A stretch of DNA of 64,000 bases from Litoditis marina (lineage: Eukaryota > Nematoda > Chromadorea > Rhabditida > Rhabditidae): NCBI GenBank assembly GCA_964036275.1, contig OZ038435.1, forward strand, positions 19,508,793-19,572,792, given 5' to 3'. A program made the translations under genes and the position numbers. Below are positions 10,355 through 21,418 of this stretch, one piece after another. The notes beneath the pieces were generated by a model, which had not been told where the DNA came from, did not search any database, and saw only the letters and a program-made list of their open reading frames with translations. How positions within the stretch are numbered: the first letter of the stretch is position 1; each line of letters opens with the position of its first letter.

Positions 10355-13300
10355 CTAAGTCTCCGCAAGTGTCACAAAAACTTGAATCAGAGCAAAGAAG
10401 TCTCGACAACTTTTCACAACCGAAGTAGCCCATACTTGTAAGGGAATCTGCATGGCAAAGGCGACGACCAGCAGACAGTTAGAGAAGGACAGCGAGAGAG
10501 CATCCGAAGAGAGGAGGGCCCAGACGGCGAAGCACAGAAAGAGTGTGTTCACGAGGAGAGACACGAAACAGAAGTAGTAGTGCAGTTTGACCAGCGTCTG
10601 AAAGTAGTGAGATTGGAGAGAATGTAGTTCAAAAATAGTTTGAAATGAGTTTGTTTTTAATGCTAACATTCTGTGTCGTACTGGTAATGCTATATTTAAA
10701 AGGAGAAAAAGAGAATAAAAACCAAGTTATGCTTGAGCAAGAGCTTGTTGAAACGTTTGCAGTTTAGTACATTCAATCATTACGCTGTGTTTGTAGTTTG
10801 ATCGCCACTCTTTTTGATCAAAACGCGTTTATAGCGTGTAAAAAACAGCATCAAACTACAGAAAATACTTGGTCAATCCTCATATTATCGAATGCAAAAC
10901 TGCCCACCTTCTCAAAATGAAGCAGCCCCCGACACAGCAACACCGCCATAAGAAACAGAATCTGAAAGAAATGGGAATTGCCCTAAAAACAGTTTTTTAA
11001 ATAAGAGTTCTATATTTTCTTGCTGTTCAGGAGTCTCTCGACGAAAAGCAGACTGAAACGGTACAATTCGGTTTCATCTGGTGGCGTAGCAATCCTTCAA
11101 AAATCTGATGAGATACCTCATGAGCTAATGGCACGAGCTTCTCATGATATTTTATTGATTTCTATGCTACAACCTTGAGAGTTCACGAGTAGATCCTGAG
11201 GTATCTCATGAGAAACTCATATGAACTTCTTATGAGGTTGGACGGTTTGCTACGCCGCCTGCGCTGTCTGTAGTTTGAACCCACTGGATTTCAGATGAAG
11301 TCACATTTTCACTGTGTCAGAACTGTGTTCAAATAACAACTGAGAATTGGTAACGTCTCATAACTGAGTTCACGAAACGAAAACGACATAATCGATAATA
11401 TATGATTTGTGCGTTTAGTTGGAAATTTCACTGTATTTTTAGATTCTACTACATTAGAATGCATGCACTTTCAGTTGTGTATATACAAAGTACAACCGAG
11501 ATTTGGTGAATTCTCATAACTAGATACATAGTTCCAACTACGAACTAACCGTATCATATACCAGAACAAGATAGTAGAACACGTGATGAGCGAACCATCC
11601 GTCTGCAGTATTTGGTATCGGACCCCACAGGGTGAAACCACCTTTCGACATTCCAATCAATACGCATAGAACAGTCACGGCCACGTAGAGCAACTGAAAA
11701 TTTGGGTTACAGAAGCATTACGATTGGTTGTTACGCTTTCTCCTTCTTTGCTAGTTGAAAAATAAAAGTTTATGAGCATAGTGTTATGTTTCTACAGATA
11801 GCTGTTATGTTTCGAATTTAAACAATTTCGTACTTTTTTACTTTTCCCTGTTTCCTTCTTCAACTTTTTTCCCGAAACATTACCTCAAAGACAACAATGG
11901 TGGTACATCCGCCCCGCACTAGACACGAGGAAAGACAGCACAATGGCTCCAATTCCAAGTGGCGGGATTGCACTCTGAAAAAGAAAATGGGCAATGCTTT
12001 GAATAGGTATTGATTTTCACCTCAGTTCGAACACACTAAGATTGCGATGCAATACATTAGATGAATATCGATTCTCACTCCAGTTCAAAGACCAATTCTG
12101 AAAATGACCTGTTTTCATTGATAACCCTTCTAGGCTACCTGGGAAAATAACTCGTTGGTGAGGCTAACTAGAAATCCAGAAAAGTTGACATTGTAACCAA
12201 CCAAAAGCAAATTTTACTCATATTAGCTTACCAACGGTTTGACTAAAAAGAAATAAACGGTTAGGTTACCAAAATGCAGGTTAGATGAAGAGTTTGCACT
12301 GTTCAAACACTCTCGGAAATTTATAAATGCATTGAAAATTTATAGATTCCCACGTTCAATCACACCCAAACAGCTAGTGCACACGCTACTACCATCCCGA
12401 CTCCTGTCACACAGTTTCACTTTTCCGAATCGTTTTGTTACTTCATTTGTTATGGATAGTTCAGAACGCAGAATAAGACCTAAAAATGTTTCTGTTCTGA
12501 TACAGAACCGGAGAATTTCTCAATATAATTACTCCGTTCAAACCCGTGGGCTTGCTCATTTTGTTAACAAACTGTGCAGTGAACCAGTTTTTTCACGTAA
12601 AACATAGCGAACACACTGAAAAACAACTTGGATCATAAGGGAAGATCTGGGAAAATCAACATTGACAATGAACTTCAAAACATTTTATATTCCTCACCAT
12701 CAATTTTAGTTCATGCTACATCCTATCCTAGACACGTTCTACACCTCTACAACTCGGAAAAGTGTAACATTGTGCCATAGTGACAGTCGGGATGTGGGTG
12801 CCACTCTAACTGACTGTTCCTTCAATTTCTTCGGTTTCTTCACTGACTTTGTGTGAATCGGAGCCACTTTGTTCGACTTCATCTTCGCGTGGAGGGCTTT
12901 TCCCTTCGAGATGAATTTCGACATGACAATGTGACTGGATGACGTCATAGCCAGGATGGAACCGACCAGACCGCGTTGGTCGTCTGGAAGAATATCGATT
13001 ATTATTGATATTATTTTATCAATATTTGCTACAAAAAAGTGGAACAACGGTACTGGAACTTTTGACAACCACATGAATTATTGGCGCAAACATCGATTCT
13101 TGGCACGGTATGGAAACAAACTATGATACATTGAAAATCGTTCTACTTTTTCGCAAAATGTTCGAAGCTTTTGCGGACTGAAACTTTTCATCGATATGGC
13201 TGCGAAATATCGAAAGTTCATGCTTCATTCGGGAAACCTTTATTTGAATCGTCAAAAACTACTGTGAAGATAACTGTCACGAAGAAATGAAACGAAGTGA

Positions 13301-14026
13301 ACTGAAAGCGATCCAGCCAGGCTAGGTGCCAATTGGTAGCCCCGAGGCTAAGTGTCGAAAGGCAACCGGAAACGGGCCAAAACAGACATTTAGACCACGA
13401 GACGACGGATTTCAATGGGAAAAAGTAGGTGGAGAGCAAAGATTGAACGGAAAAACAAAGCATTTTCCATCGTTTTAAGTCAAAGTAGAGAGGTCACGGG
13501 TGAATGGGGAAAGAAGTACTTTCATTTTTTTCTGGTGAGAAAAAGGAGAACTCAAAACTTGGAACTGAGTTTGGTTTTACTAGAAAAGAGTTCGAATTCA
13601 ATGTTCGTTTGGCAATGTTATTCGTAACCCTATCGAATGTGTATGTTACGTTCATTATCTGGCCCTCATTTTCAAGTTTGACTGATAACGTCATATCAAG
13701 TTTCTGAAGTCAACTAATTTCTTTCAGTTTCCATTTCATTTTTCGACTCTCACCTCCATCCTTTGGCTCCTTGACTTTTGGGATTTTCAGTGGCTTTGAT
13801 CTGCTTGCCGGTGCTGCCTGAAAACAATGGACGAAATTGAAATAGATATTTTTCAAATGAGTTCACGAGCCTTACTCGATTATTTTACTTGATTGATTGA
13901 TACTTGAATTTTGATTACAACAACTAACTTAAAAACCAAAAATAATCTGCGATTTTGAGGTCATATGTTTGTTGTTTTTTTTACCTCGACACTGCATTCT
14001 GACGACCCATACGAGAACTCTACCAT
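10355..14026 (-). CDS. Four-pass membrane protein, LAPTM-like layout
   Basis: The minus-strand exons are 14026-13985, 13817-13754, 12983-12815, 11974-11884, 11693-11550, 10961-10908 and 10597-10355. All borders are GT-AG and phases agree, giving 268 residues. Residues 1-100 are basic and hydrophilic (PLKIPKVKEPKD, KKPKKLKEQ). A Cys-rich lead-in follows (CCLSSCLVRGGC), then four hydrophobic segments at about 112-135, 155-180, 193-215 and 222-245, with an extracytoplasmic loop GGFTLWGPIPNTADGW. The CC...C.VR.G motif before the first helix resembles LAPTM4-type or nematode DUF-type tetraspanning proteins; family membership is inference. The product should sit in an endomembrane or the plasma membrane. 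The ATG choice is uncertain: a weak acceptor at about 14058 would join this exon in frame to the candidate exon 14522-14611. Confidence 0.65.
11081..11260. mobile_element. MITE family M4, copy 1
   Basis: The ends are GGCGTAGCAATCC and GGTTTGCTACGCC in inverse orientation. The interior is rich in CTCATGAG-type palindromes (GATACCTCATGAG, CTCATGAGAAACTCATATG). Other copies lie at 35373-35548 and 36748-36957, with a partial one at about 34140-34250. It is intronic in the four-pass membrane protein gene. Confidence 0.75.
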
Positions 14027-14101
14027 AGTGTACACGAATTTTTTTGAACACCTGTCTGAGTGTTACACCTATGTAGAACTCATGAAGATCAAGAAGGACA
14101 C

Positions 14102-14295
14102 TTAAAGGGGGACAGAAAGGAAAGTTAATATGAAAGAACTGCTGAAGATAAACTCATATATACCTTTTGTTGTTCGAACCGACACACCTAATTTGCATAC
14201 GATTCACATGTTTTACTCTGTTTTTTTGGCGCGTGCAACGTTTAGTTTAGGTACCCCGGGGTACCTAAACTAGCTTTCCATTCTGCCCTCCTTTA
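14102..14295. mobile_element. TTAA-ended MITE family M6, copy 1
   Basis: The left end is TTAAAGGGGGACAGAAAGGA and the right end is TTTCCATTCTGCCCTCCTTT followed by AA. This is a terminal inverted repeat of ~23 bp starting with TTAA. Inside is a small palindrome, TTTAGGTACCCCGGGGTACC. Copies lie at 28437-28631 and, truncated, 32618-32765. TTAA ends suggest piggyBac-type mobilisation. Confidence 0.75.
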
Positions 14296-14329
14296 ATATC
14301 GCTAGTGTGAGACTCAAAATATACTCCTA

Positions 14330-14526
14330 TATAGTGGGTGCCAAATTTATCAATTTCTGTCTTACGCCGGAATCGAACCTGCGAGCAATAGTTTCGTAGC
14401 TAGGCGCTAACCACTGCGCTAATAGAGCACATAACGGGCAAGCTTTGGAATCGAAGACATGTGTGCGTACACAGCGGAAAGTGAGATATACAGTACACTC
14501 CCGCCTTTCCGTTGGCGAGGACTATA
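14330..14526 (-). mobile_element. tRNA-like SINE/MITE, copy 3
   Basis: This is a full-length minus-strand copy, with TATAGTCCTCGCCAACGG at its 5' end (14526 side) and ending ACTATA at 14330. The B box (GGTTCGATTCCGG) and A-box region (TTAGCGCAGTGGTTAGCGCC) are intact. Its TATAGT end abuts the candidate minus-strand exon 14522-14611 and supplies that exon's in-frame TAG. Confidence 0.8.
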
Positions 14527-14611
14527 ACTGCCAGCTCTGTTCCTCAGGCGGGGTCCAATGGTCTTGTGTGTTCATCTCGCGTCGCTTGTCGGCGAAGTAG
14601 CGTTGGTTGTC
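14522..14611 (-). CDS. Candidate isolated coding exon
   Basis: After a good minus-strand acceptor (CTTTTCTCAG) there is one open frame of 29 codons, beginning DNQRYFADKRREMNTQDHW and ending PPEEQSWQL. Its base composition is codon-like and more GC-rich than the flanks. The other two frames are closed. It runs into the tRNA-like element, whose TATAGT end creates an in-frame TAG. A GT two bases before the element (TGGCA|GTTATA) could serve as a weak donor; in that phase it joins in frame to an extended first exon of the four-pass membrane protein gene (CSKKFVYT before MVEFSYG). It may instead be the last exon of another gene. No upstream exon was found. Confidence 0.4.
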   Translation of the reverse strand, partial: DNQRYFADKRREMNTQDHWTPPEEQSWQL

Positions 14612-15141
14612 CTGAGAAAAGAAATGTTTGGTCAACATTTTTTTCATTGATGTACATTGTACATTATGAACAAACAAAAGTAACATGCCCCTTGAAAAGT
14701 TGTGAATAATTTAATAGCGCATAATTGTTTTAAACCTATTTACTAGTCCTAGTGAACAAAAGATTACGAAATGAACTTTTTCCTTTTTGGTTGGTAATCG
14801 AGGGATGAAAAGTTTCAACCTCGTGTATAACTGAAAACTGTTGTGTTTAGAAATTAGTGCACCGTGCTTGGCAGAATTATCTTGATTTCATTAATTGTAG
14901 GTCAAAATAAACAGTTTCCTTTCGAGAATAGCACAGCAGAAACTGAGGTCTACTGTATACTTCCGTTATTCTCTGAACTGGGACTATGTGTAGTCTAATT
15001 CCATTTCTAGGTTCACTGAACACGACTTCTGAGAATAAGTGTTTTTGTGTAGGCAACATAATCAGCGAAGCGTGGAGACCAAAAAGTATAGTCAATGAAC
15101 GCAAAAACTGGCTACAGTAGGAGTAATATACTTCCTATTGC

Positions 15142-15318
15142 TATAGTTCTGCCAACTTTTCAAAATAACCACCCCATGCGAGACTCGAACCGAGGCCAAA
15201 ATATTGAGAGGCACGACGTTATCTACTTTATCAACTGGGCTTTTGACGAATCGTATTAATGTGTTCTTACACAGCACAAAGTGAGATACACAGTAGACCT
15301 TCGCCTTTGTGCCTTTGT
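15142..15318 (-). mobile_element. Diverged tRNA-like element
   Basis: On the minus strand it reads TACTGTGTATCTCACTTTGT then GCTGTGTAAGAA, followed by a tRNA-like B box, GGTTCGAGTCTCG, and ends AACTATAG. The 5' end is damaged. It matches the 17743 and 45191 variants better than the main type. Confidence 0.55.
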
Positions 15319-16575
15319 GTTTGATCAAATATGCAACACTAGCTGTCTAGAAACCCGCCCACGTTTTGTTTGTTGGCTACAACTTGAGTTATCGTGCTAA
15401 ACCTATGGTTGTTGAGCGAAAATAATGTGCTGGACTTTTCAAAGTAACGATATTATGTGAAATTTGAGGTTTAGCTCCCCAATCCTTTCTCCTTCAAAAT
15501 TTCGCGCTAGGAAGTGGGTGAATTGGAAACTATTTTTCGTATGTTCACGCTCATGAATTTCCACAATTTTCGTATGTTTGTCGGAAATCCAGAGAAATCC
15601 TTTTTGTTTGAATTGTAGTGATTTCTAAAGCTATATTGAAAAGAAATGAAGTTAGAATGTGAGGTTTGTAATTGAGAGAAACGTTCAATCGAAACTGTTC
15701 GGCTTAACCGAAAACTAACATTTTCAGATGTTTTTGACCTTCTTACGAAGCAAAAAGAAAGCTTTCAAAACAGCCAAAAAACGTGTAAACTAAGACAACA
15801 CCAAAAATAGTGAACTAAACTGGAAAACTGAGCCTAGATTAGGCTGTTTTGAACGAGTTTGGTCCACCAGATTTTAGTTTTGAACCAACATGTTCTCTCA
15901 TAAAAACTAGAAAAATTTATAATAGCATTAATCCAAAACTTGTACTACAAAGTTTATCTGAAAACAATGATTATAGTCAGTGTGGACTAGGTAAGATTCC
16001 AGTTTTGAACTTGGGTGCTGAATAGTTTGAAAAACTTTGTGCTCTTATCAAACCTTCTGAATGTAATGAAGAATAGCGAGAACCCAAAACAATAATGGAA
16101 AACTGATCCAAACTCAGTGATTACGGTCAGTTAGGACAAGGTAAGCTTCTAATTTCAAACCAATACATCCTCCTTTTTTACCCACCTCCATTTCGAGTTG
16201 ACGCTTGTTAAACGTAATCTACGTGACGGCGGGCGGTGATAAATAACACTTTTTGGGCGCGAGTCGACAATTTTCGAATAAGAATCGGCTTGGAAAGGGC
16301 GAAAAGGCAAGTCGTGGAAAAATGGGACCGGAAGTGGAAAGTAGTCGAACACAATGGCGCTTTTCTATGCAAAGAACTACTTTGGACGATAAAAACGTTG
16401 GAAAGAGAGCAATGAGGCCAATTCTATTGAGAGTGACGTAGTCTGAGTTAAGTTCGAAATGCGTACGCAACAGGGTGCAGATTAGATCTAAATGTTCAGT
16501 TTAATCGCTTGGCCTGATACTACAGTTTAGAAAAAGTTTTGCGAAAATTTTCAGTCAGTTGGCCAGCTGTTATTG

Positions 16576-16683
16576 TAGCGGCTCCGGACTCGTCGAATAA
16601 ATGTGCAGTTTAGGAAGAGGCAGACCGTATAAGGCCGTCCTCTGACCTGCACACTCTCTTTCTCTCTCTTTAGGGCCGCTACA
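16576..16683. mobile_element. Short inverted-repeat element
   Basis: The ends are GTAGCGGCTC and GGGCCGCTAC, with internal AGGCAGACC and CTGACCTGCACACTCTCT. The interior resembles a recurring segment (CAGAGAGACGCAGAC ... CTGACCTGCACACTCT) seen at about 30070-30140, 32158-32240 and 37640-37716, which probably forms one family. Confidence 0.55.
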
Positions 16684-17742
16684 AAAGTGGCTGGTTAACT
16701 GGATGGGAATGGTCTGACTTCTGACATCGAGAACTGAACCTGCCTCACGTAGAATTGAGAGGTGTCCCTAAACTGAGCACCCACCCGCTTTCTATAATCG
16801 GTGTTGACTGAGCTTTCAACAATAGATAGAACGGATCTAGATCTACATGGGGACGAAAAATAGACAAAACAGTCAGAATTAGTGAAAATTCTGCCACTTG
16901 GGTCGTTTTTGAGCAAATTTGAGTTCGGCCACAACGCGGAAGCCACAGCACGTACCTATTTTCATGGAGACGCGCACAAATTGTCCGCAAAACGTCCGTG
17001 AAACGTATCATAAATTCAATCACGTTACAACGGACATATTTAAAAGTGTTTCAGTTATCTATGCCTCTTTTTGGTTCAATTAAGATCGAAGTTGTGTGTA
17101 TCAAAACCGAATTCATCTTTTGACCAAAAGTTTTGCGATACAGTAACCCTTAAGATAGTTTGGCTCATAAAAGGCATGGTTCTCGACTGATTTCCATTTT
17201 CCTTTTTTTGTGTGATAGTAAGGGACCATCAGTACACTATCAAAGCAGTTTCTTGAGACTCATGGTTTTTAATCGATCCAAATTATTGAGAAACGGTCCC
17301 TTTAAGCCGGAATTCTCATGTTGACACCACTGAACGTGGAAATTACGTGATTTTATTGAATTGTTTATCTCGACACAGAAAATTCACAATTTTTATCCGA
17401 ATCCATCTAGAGAGGTTAGAGACGTAATTCGTCTAAGATGGAAATATTTGAAGGTCTCATGGTGACATCGTTCCGCACTACAATTGTATTCAAACTTTGG
17501 TACAGAACGAATAACAGTAAAAACTTTTGAATATATGACCAAAAGTTGACTAAAGATTAATTTCTGTACTGCAACCGTCGAGTGCGTTAAAACATATCAA
17601 GCGCCAGAATCGTTTACGAAAATCTTTATTTTCCCGATAACGCTTACGTTTTACGTTTTAGTTTTGATAACGTTTACGCAATGGCAACGACCTGCAAGTT
17701 TTATATACATATTGCAGGTGTCTCAGTACGAATAGAAAATAC

Positions 17743-17939
17743 TATAGTTGTCGCTCGAAGAAAGGCGGGGGTATAATGTATATCTCACTTTCTGCTGTGC
17801 AAAAAAAAATATACGAATGGTCCACTTTGTTGCTATCAGCATGATTGTTATAGTATTTAGCATCCGCGTCTCCCAAACTGTTGGGCCCGGTTCGAGTCTC
17901 ATATGAGGCGGATATTTTATAAATTTGGCACGCACTATA
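17743..17939 (+). mobile_element. tRNA-like SINE/MITE, variant copy
   Basis: It starts TATAGTTGTCGC and ends GCACGCACTATA. The middle differs from the main type, with a poly(A) stretch, TAGCATCCGCGTCTCCCAAA and a B box GGTTCGAGTCTC. The family therefore has at least two tRNA-like cores between the same ends. Confidence 0.65.
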
Positions 17940-18329
17940 TAGCAGCCAGCTGAAGATAGGAACTGAACATGGGTGAAGTCGTATGTAAATTGGCGGCCTC
18001 AAACGCCCTCTAATATGCCTCCCTCTCTTTTCGAACAAAAACGGACTTTTCAATTGCTTTTTCTGCAGGAAGAACAATTAAATAATACATTGTTCGCAGT
18101 TCTGCAGTTGGGTTAAGAACCAAGCATCACTGAGTTGCTATTTTGTTGCATGACTTCGAGAAAAAATACAATAGCCAGTCTATGCCAAAACAAAAACAAT
18201 AATCGCACAGAAAAACAAAGTTTTACTCAACTGTCTTTTCACTTTTTATGTTTGCCTGCTTTAAATATTCTGACCGCAAATTTGGCTTCTTAGCGTGACA
18301 CTGCGCGGTATCAAATGATGTCAACTATA

Positions 18330-18800
18330 CCTCCTAGCTGATATTCCGTATTGTATTGTATCGTTCCCATGACAGATAGTTTAATCAACTGATGAAATAA
18401 ATTGTTAGAGTTCACTAAAAAACCAAACCTCGTTCACCCTTACAACTGATGGTAAAACCGAGTTTTTGCGTCAGATCGGAGCAACCTATTTTATTTAGGT
18501 AACCAGCTGGGGAACCCTACTCAGGGAATCGGAACATATACATACCTCATAGCTGATCCTTTGTAATGTGTGATAACCTAATCGAGTTTCTATAATCCTT
18601 TCAGGTACCCTAGTAGTTATCCGGAAAGTACGTTAAATCAAACTTCTTTCACCCTTATAACGGACATTGAGAACCCGATTTTGCGTTAGATTTGAATGCA
18701 ACCGGTTACTATTTCAGGTTACCAACCGGTTTTACCTACTCGGAAAATCGGAACATAACCATACCTCATAGCTGATCCTCCGTATGGTGTGGTATCGTTC
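18330..18800. repeat. ~215 bp tandem repeat
   Basis: The phrase ACCTC(A/C)TAGCTGAT followed by CCGTAT/TTGTAA and GT(A/T)T occurs near 18330, 18547 and 18762. Intervening text also repeats (TTCACCCTTA, AACCGAGTTTTTGCG/AACCCGATTTTGCG, GGTAACCAGCTGG/GGTTACCAACCGG). Three diverged units are visible. Confidence 0.7.
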
Positions 18801-19680
18801 CTCATTGGGCGGTTTTTCCTGGTCGGCCACGAATTGCGAAACCAAGGTACCCTCCTTCATCAGGGGCGAGGAACATCAACGGGAACTACATGAAGACATC
18901 AAACTACAAACAGAGAGAGAGAGAGACCGCGAGAGAGAAAATGGCAGAGAGACAGAGAGCATGTAAGAGAAAGAGAAAAATAGATGGAGAGAAAGAGAGT
19001 TGCGCTGCTGTAGCAATCTTCAACGAAATATAACCTGCTCCATCAGAGGGGAGGAACATCAACGAGAACTAGAATTAGACTACAAACTATAAAACACTTG
19101 GAGACGAGAGGAAATGTACCATTTTTCCTCCGGGGGAAGGAACATCAATTTGGACTGGAACAAACATCTAGAACACAAACTACAAAAAATCTACAAATGA
19201 ACCACAAACTACATCAAACTGTGTAATAAGGGAAAAGAGTTGATGTACCGCAGCTAAGTTCAACGAAATATAGTATTTTTTAATCAAAAGAATCAACGGA
19301 AACTACGAAAACAAAGACATTAGACTACAAAAAAACTTGGAGATGAGAGAAAATGTACACTTTTTCATCAGGGGAGATCAACATCAATTTGGACTGCAAC
19401 AGTTTTTAGAATACAAACTCTACAAATAAACTACGAACTACAAAACGGGTAACAAGGGGAGAGGGAGAATGGCAGTCATGCAGTACTATTCAGAGACTGC
19501 AACAAATAGAGGGTACGAACTCTTAATAACTGGGAATTAAAAGAAGAAAGTTTTGTCGTACCAAAGTTTAAGAAAATGTAATTTACCCTCCTTCACCAGG
19601 GGGAGGAACTTCAACGGAAACTAGAATTAGACTACAAACAGCAAAAACTTGGTAACAACTAAGGAGAAATAAGTTTTATA
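18800..19680. repeat. Degenerate repeat zone
   Basis: At least five diverged copies of a phrase like CTTCATCAGGGG(A)GAGGAAC followed by ATCAACGG.AACTA and ACTACAAACTACA lie at roughly 18855, 19030, 19125, 19355 and 19585. They are interspersed with GA-rich simple sequence. Confidence 0.6.
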
Positions 19681-21418
19681 TGAAGCATGTTCAGCGAACA
19701 AAACTGACTTTGGGGCCAAAGACAAAAAGTGAGCACAAGATTCATCTCACGGACCACTGGCTACATTGTATTCACCTACATAAAAAAAACATATTTGCTG
19801 ATCACTGGCTGATCACCCAAAACCTTTTAGTTGATGAAAAACAATGATTTGTTATCAAGAAACTGTGAAAACAAGTTGGATTTATTTACGAAAAGTCTGT
19901 TTTGATAGTACAAGTGCAAGAGAGCCAAACTACAAACACAACGGGATAGAAACTATGTAGTTTTTGCTCTTTTTAAATGCCGAAACTTTAAAATTCAGTC
20001 GATTCTCAATAAATGGCAAATTCATGTTGTAAAGTAAACTTTTATATGGTTTGATTTTGTAGTTGAACCATACACGAGGTAGTATGATGGAATATTTATT
20101 GTGGCGACGTTTCGGCAAATTCGCCGTTTTCAGAGCCTGAAAAAGGCATCAGGTCACATAGTACAATAAACTCAATACAGTCGCGCAGGACAACGTGACC
20201 CAAGGGTATTCCAAATAGCACGAATAATGAGCACTACAAACTCAGCTAAACAAATACATTAACACACCTTTTTCCACACGAGGTGGCTGACTTTTACTTA
20301 AACTTGTATACACAGAAGTATTTTCACGTCACTTCTAAACGTGCAGCCTCTCCTTTTTGCCAATTTCGCTGTTGCTGTAGTTTTCTACCTGGTTCATCCT
20401 ATACTTATACGTGATGTGATGGTTCTGGGGTTTGACTGATCAGACTACAACTTTCAACTTGCTGGTCATATAAACGCCATTTTCACTGTTGAAAACCATA
20501 AAATACCCCTCGCAATTTTACTTTTCAATTCCATAATAAATGGCATCGCTGCATTTCTCGTTATCAGTATTGAATTCTCGGGAGAAGATCAAACATTGCC
20601 ATATTGCAGTATGGCAGTGATAACAAACAAAATACTGGACAACATTTTCCTAAATTCAAGCGAAAGCACATAAAATGCGTCTCACAAAAGGTCATGTGAA
20701 TTTGTTAGCAAACTTAACCACGTGTGAGCACAACGTTCTAAACTGATGGTCATGCCCTACATTTTCTTCAAGAAAAATTAAACGTGATGAATTTGTGGAA
20801 CTTGTATTTTCCATATGCAGGATGAAATTCGAAACGAATCACGTCGGACATTCCAATAGTATTATATGAGAAGTTCTAAACAGAAAAAAACCAGCTCTGT
20901 CAAAGAAAATATCTCTAGGGAGTCATTACAATAAAACTTTTTTCTTACCAAACAACGAAAAACAGTTGTGTTGAACATAGTTCTTCTACTTACTATAGCA
21001 GGAATAGCTCCTTCAGTCAAGCGTAAATGTCCAAAAATCTCGTAATTGGGTAATGAAGCATTGCAAATAACAACTTATTCACTTCTCTATTATGGAAAAC
21101 ATCAAATGAAAACAATCTATTATTAAATATTTATTACAAACTTAATATACAAAGGGTACTTACATGTGAGTGTGCTTGTGAACATCTAAACCAGCAGGTT
21201 TCACGGGAACTAGATCACGTGAAATAACATGATAGAAAATCACGTGACCTGACTAAAATAGAGTTAACATTAAGGCAGTGTGAGGGAAATTGTTCAGAGA
21301 AAAGAAAAAGCTCAGAGATAAGTGAAAAGCGATCATACAGAGAAAAGCAGAGAGGGCGGTCAGAGACGCAGAGTCAGAGAGAATCAGAGAAGCAGAGACC
21401 AGGTCAGAGACGCATAGT

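Larger units (their letters stand above)
14612..21418. other. Gene-free repeat-rich region
   Basis: No exon chain was supported on either strand. The contents are degraded and variant tRNA-like elements (15142-15318, 17743-17939), a weak ~145 bp local duplication near 15960-16160, an inverted-repeat element at about 16576-16683, three ~215 bp tandem units at 18330-18800, and a degenerate repeat zone at 18800-19680. The rest is AT-rich. Confidence 0.55.

Noticed and set aside
11884..11974. Apparent frameshift in an exon of the four-pass membrane protein gene
   Set aside because: One frame (SAIPPLGIGAIVLSFLV) looked hydrophobic and would need a lost G in a GGGG run. The other frame reads through without change, joins both neighbours in phase via the GTCAGT donor at 12815, and gives the Cys-rich lead-in expected before the first helix. 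No frameshift is needed.
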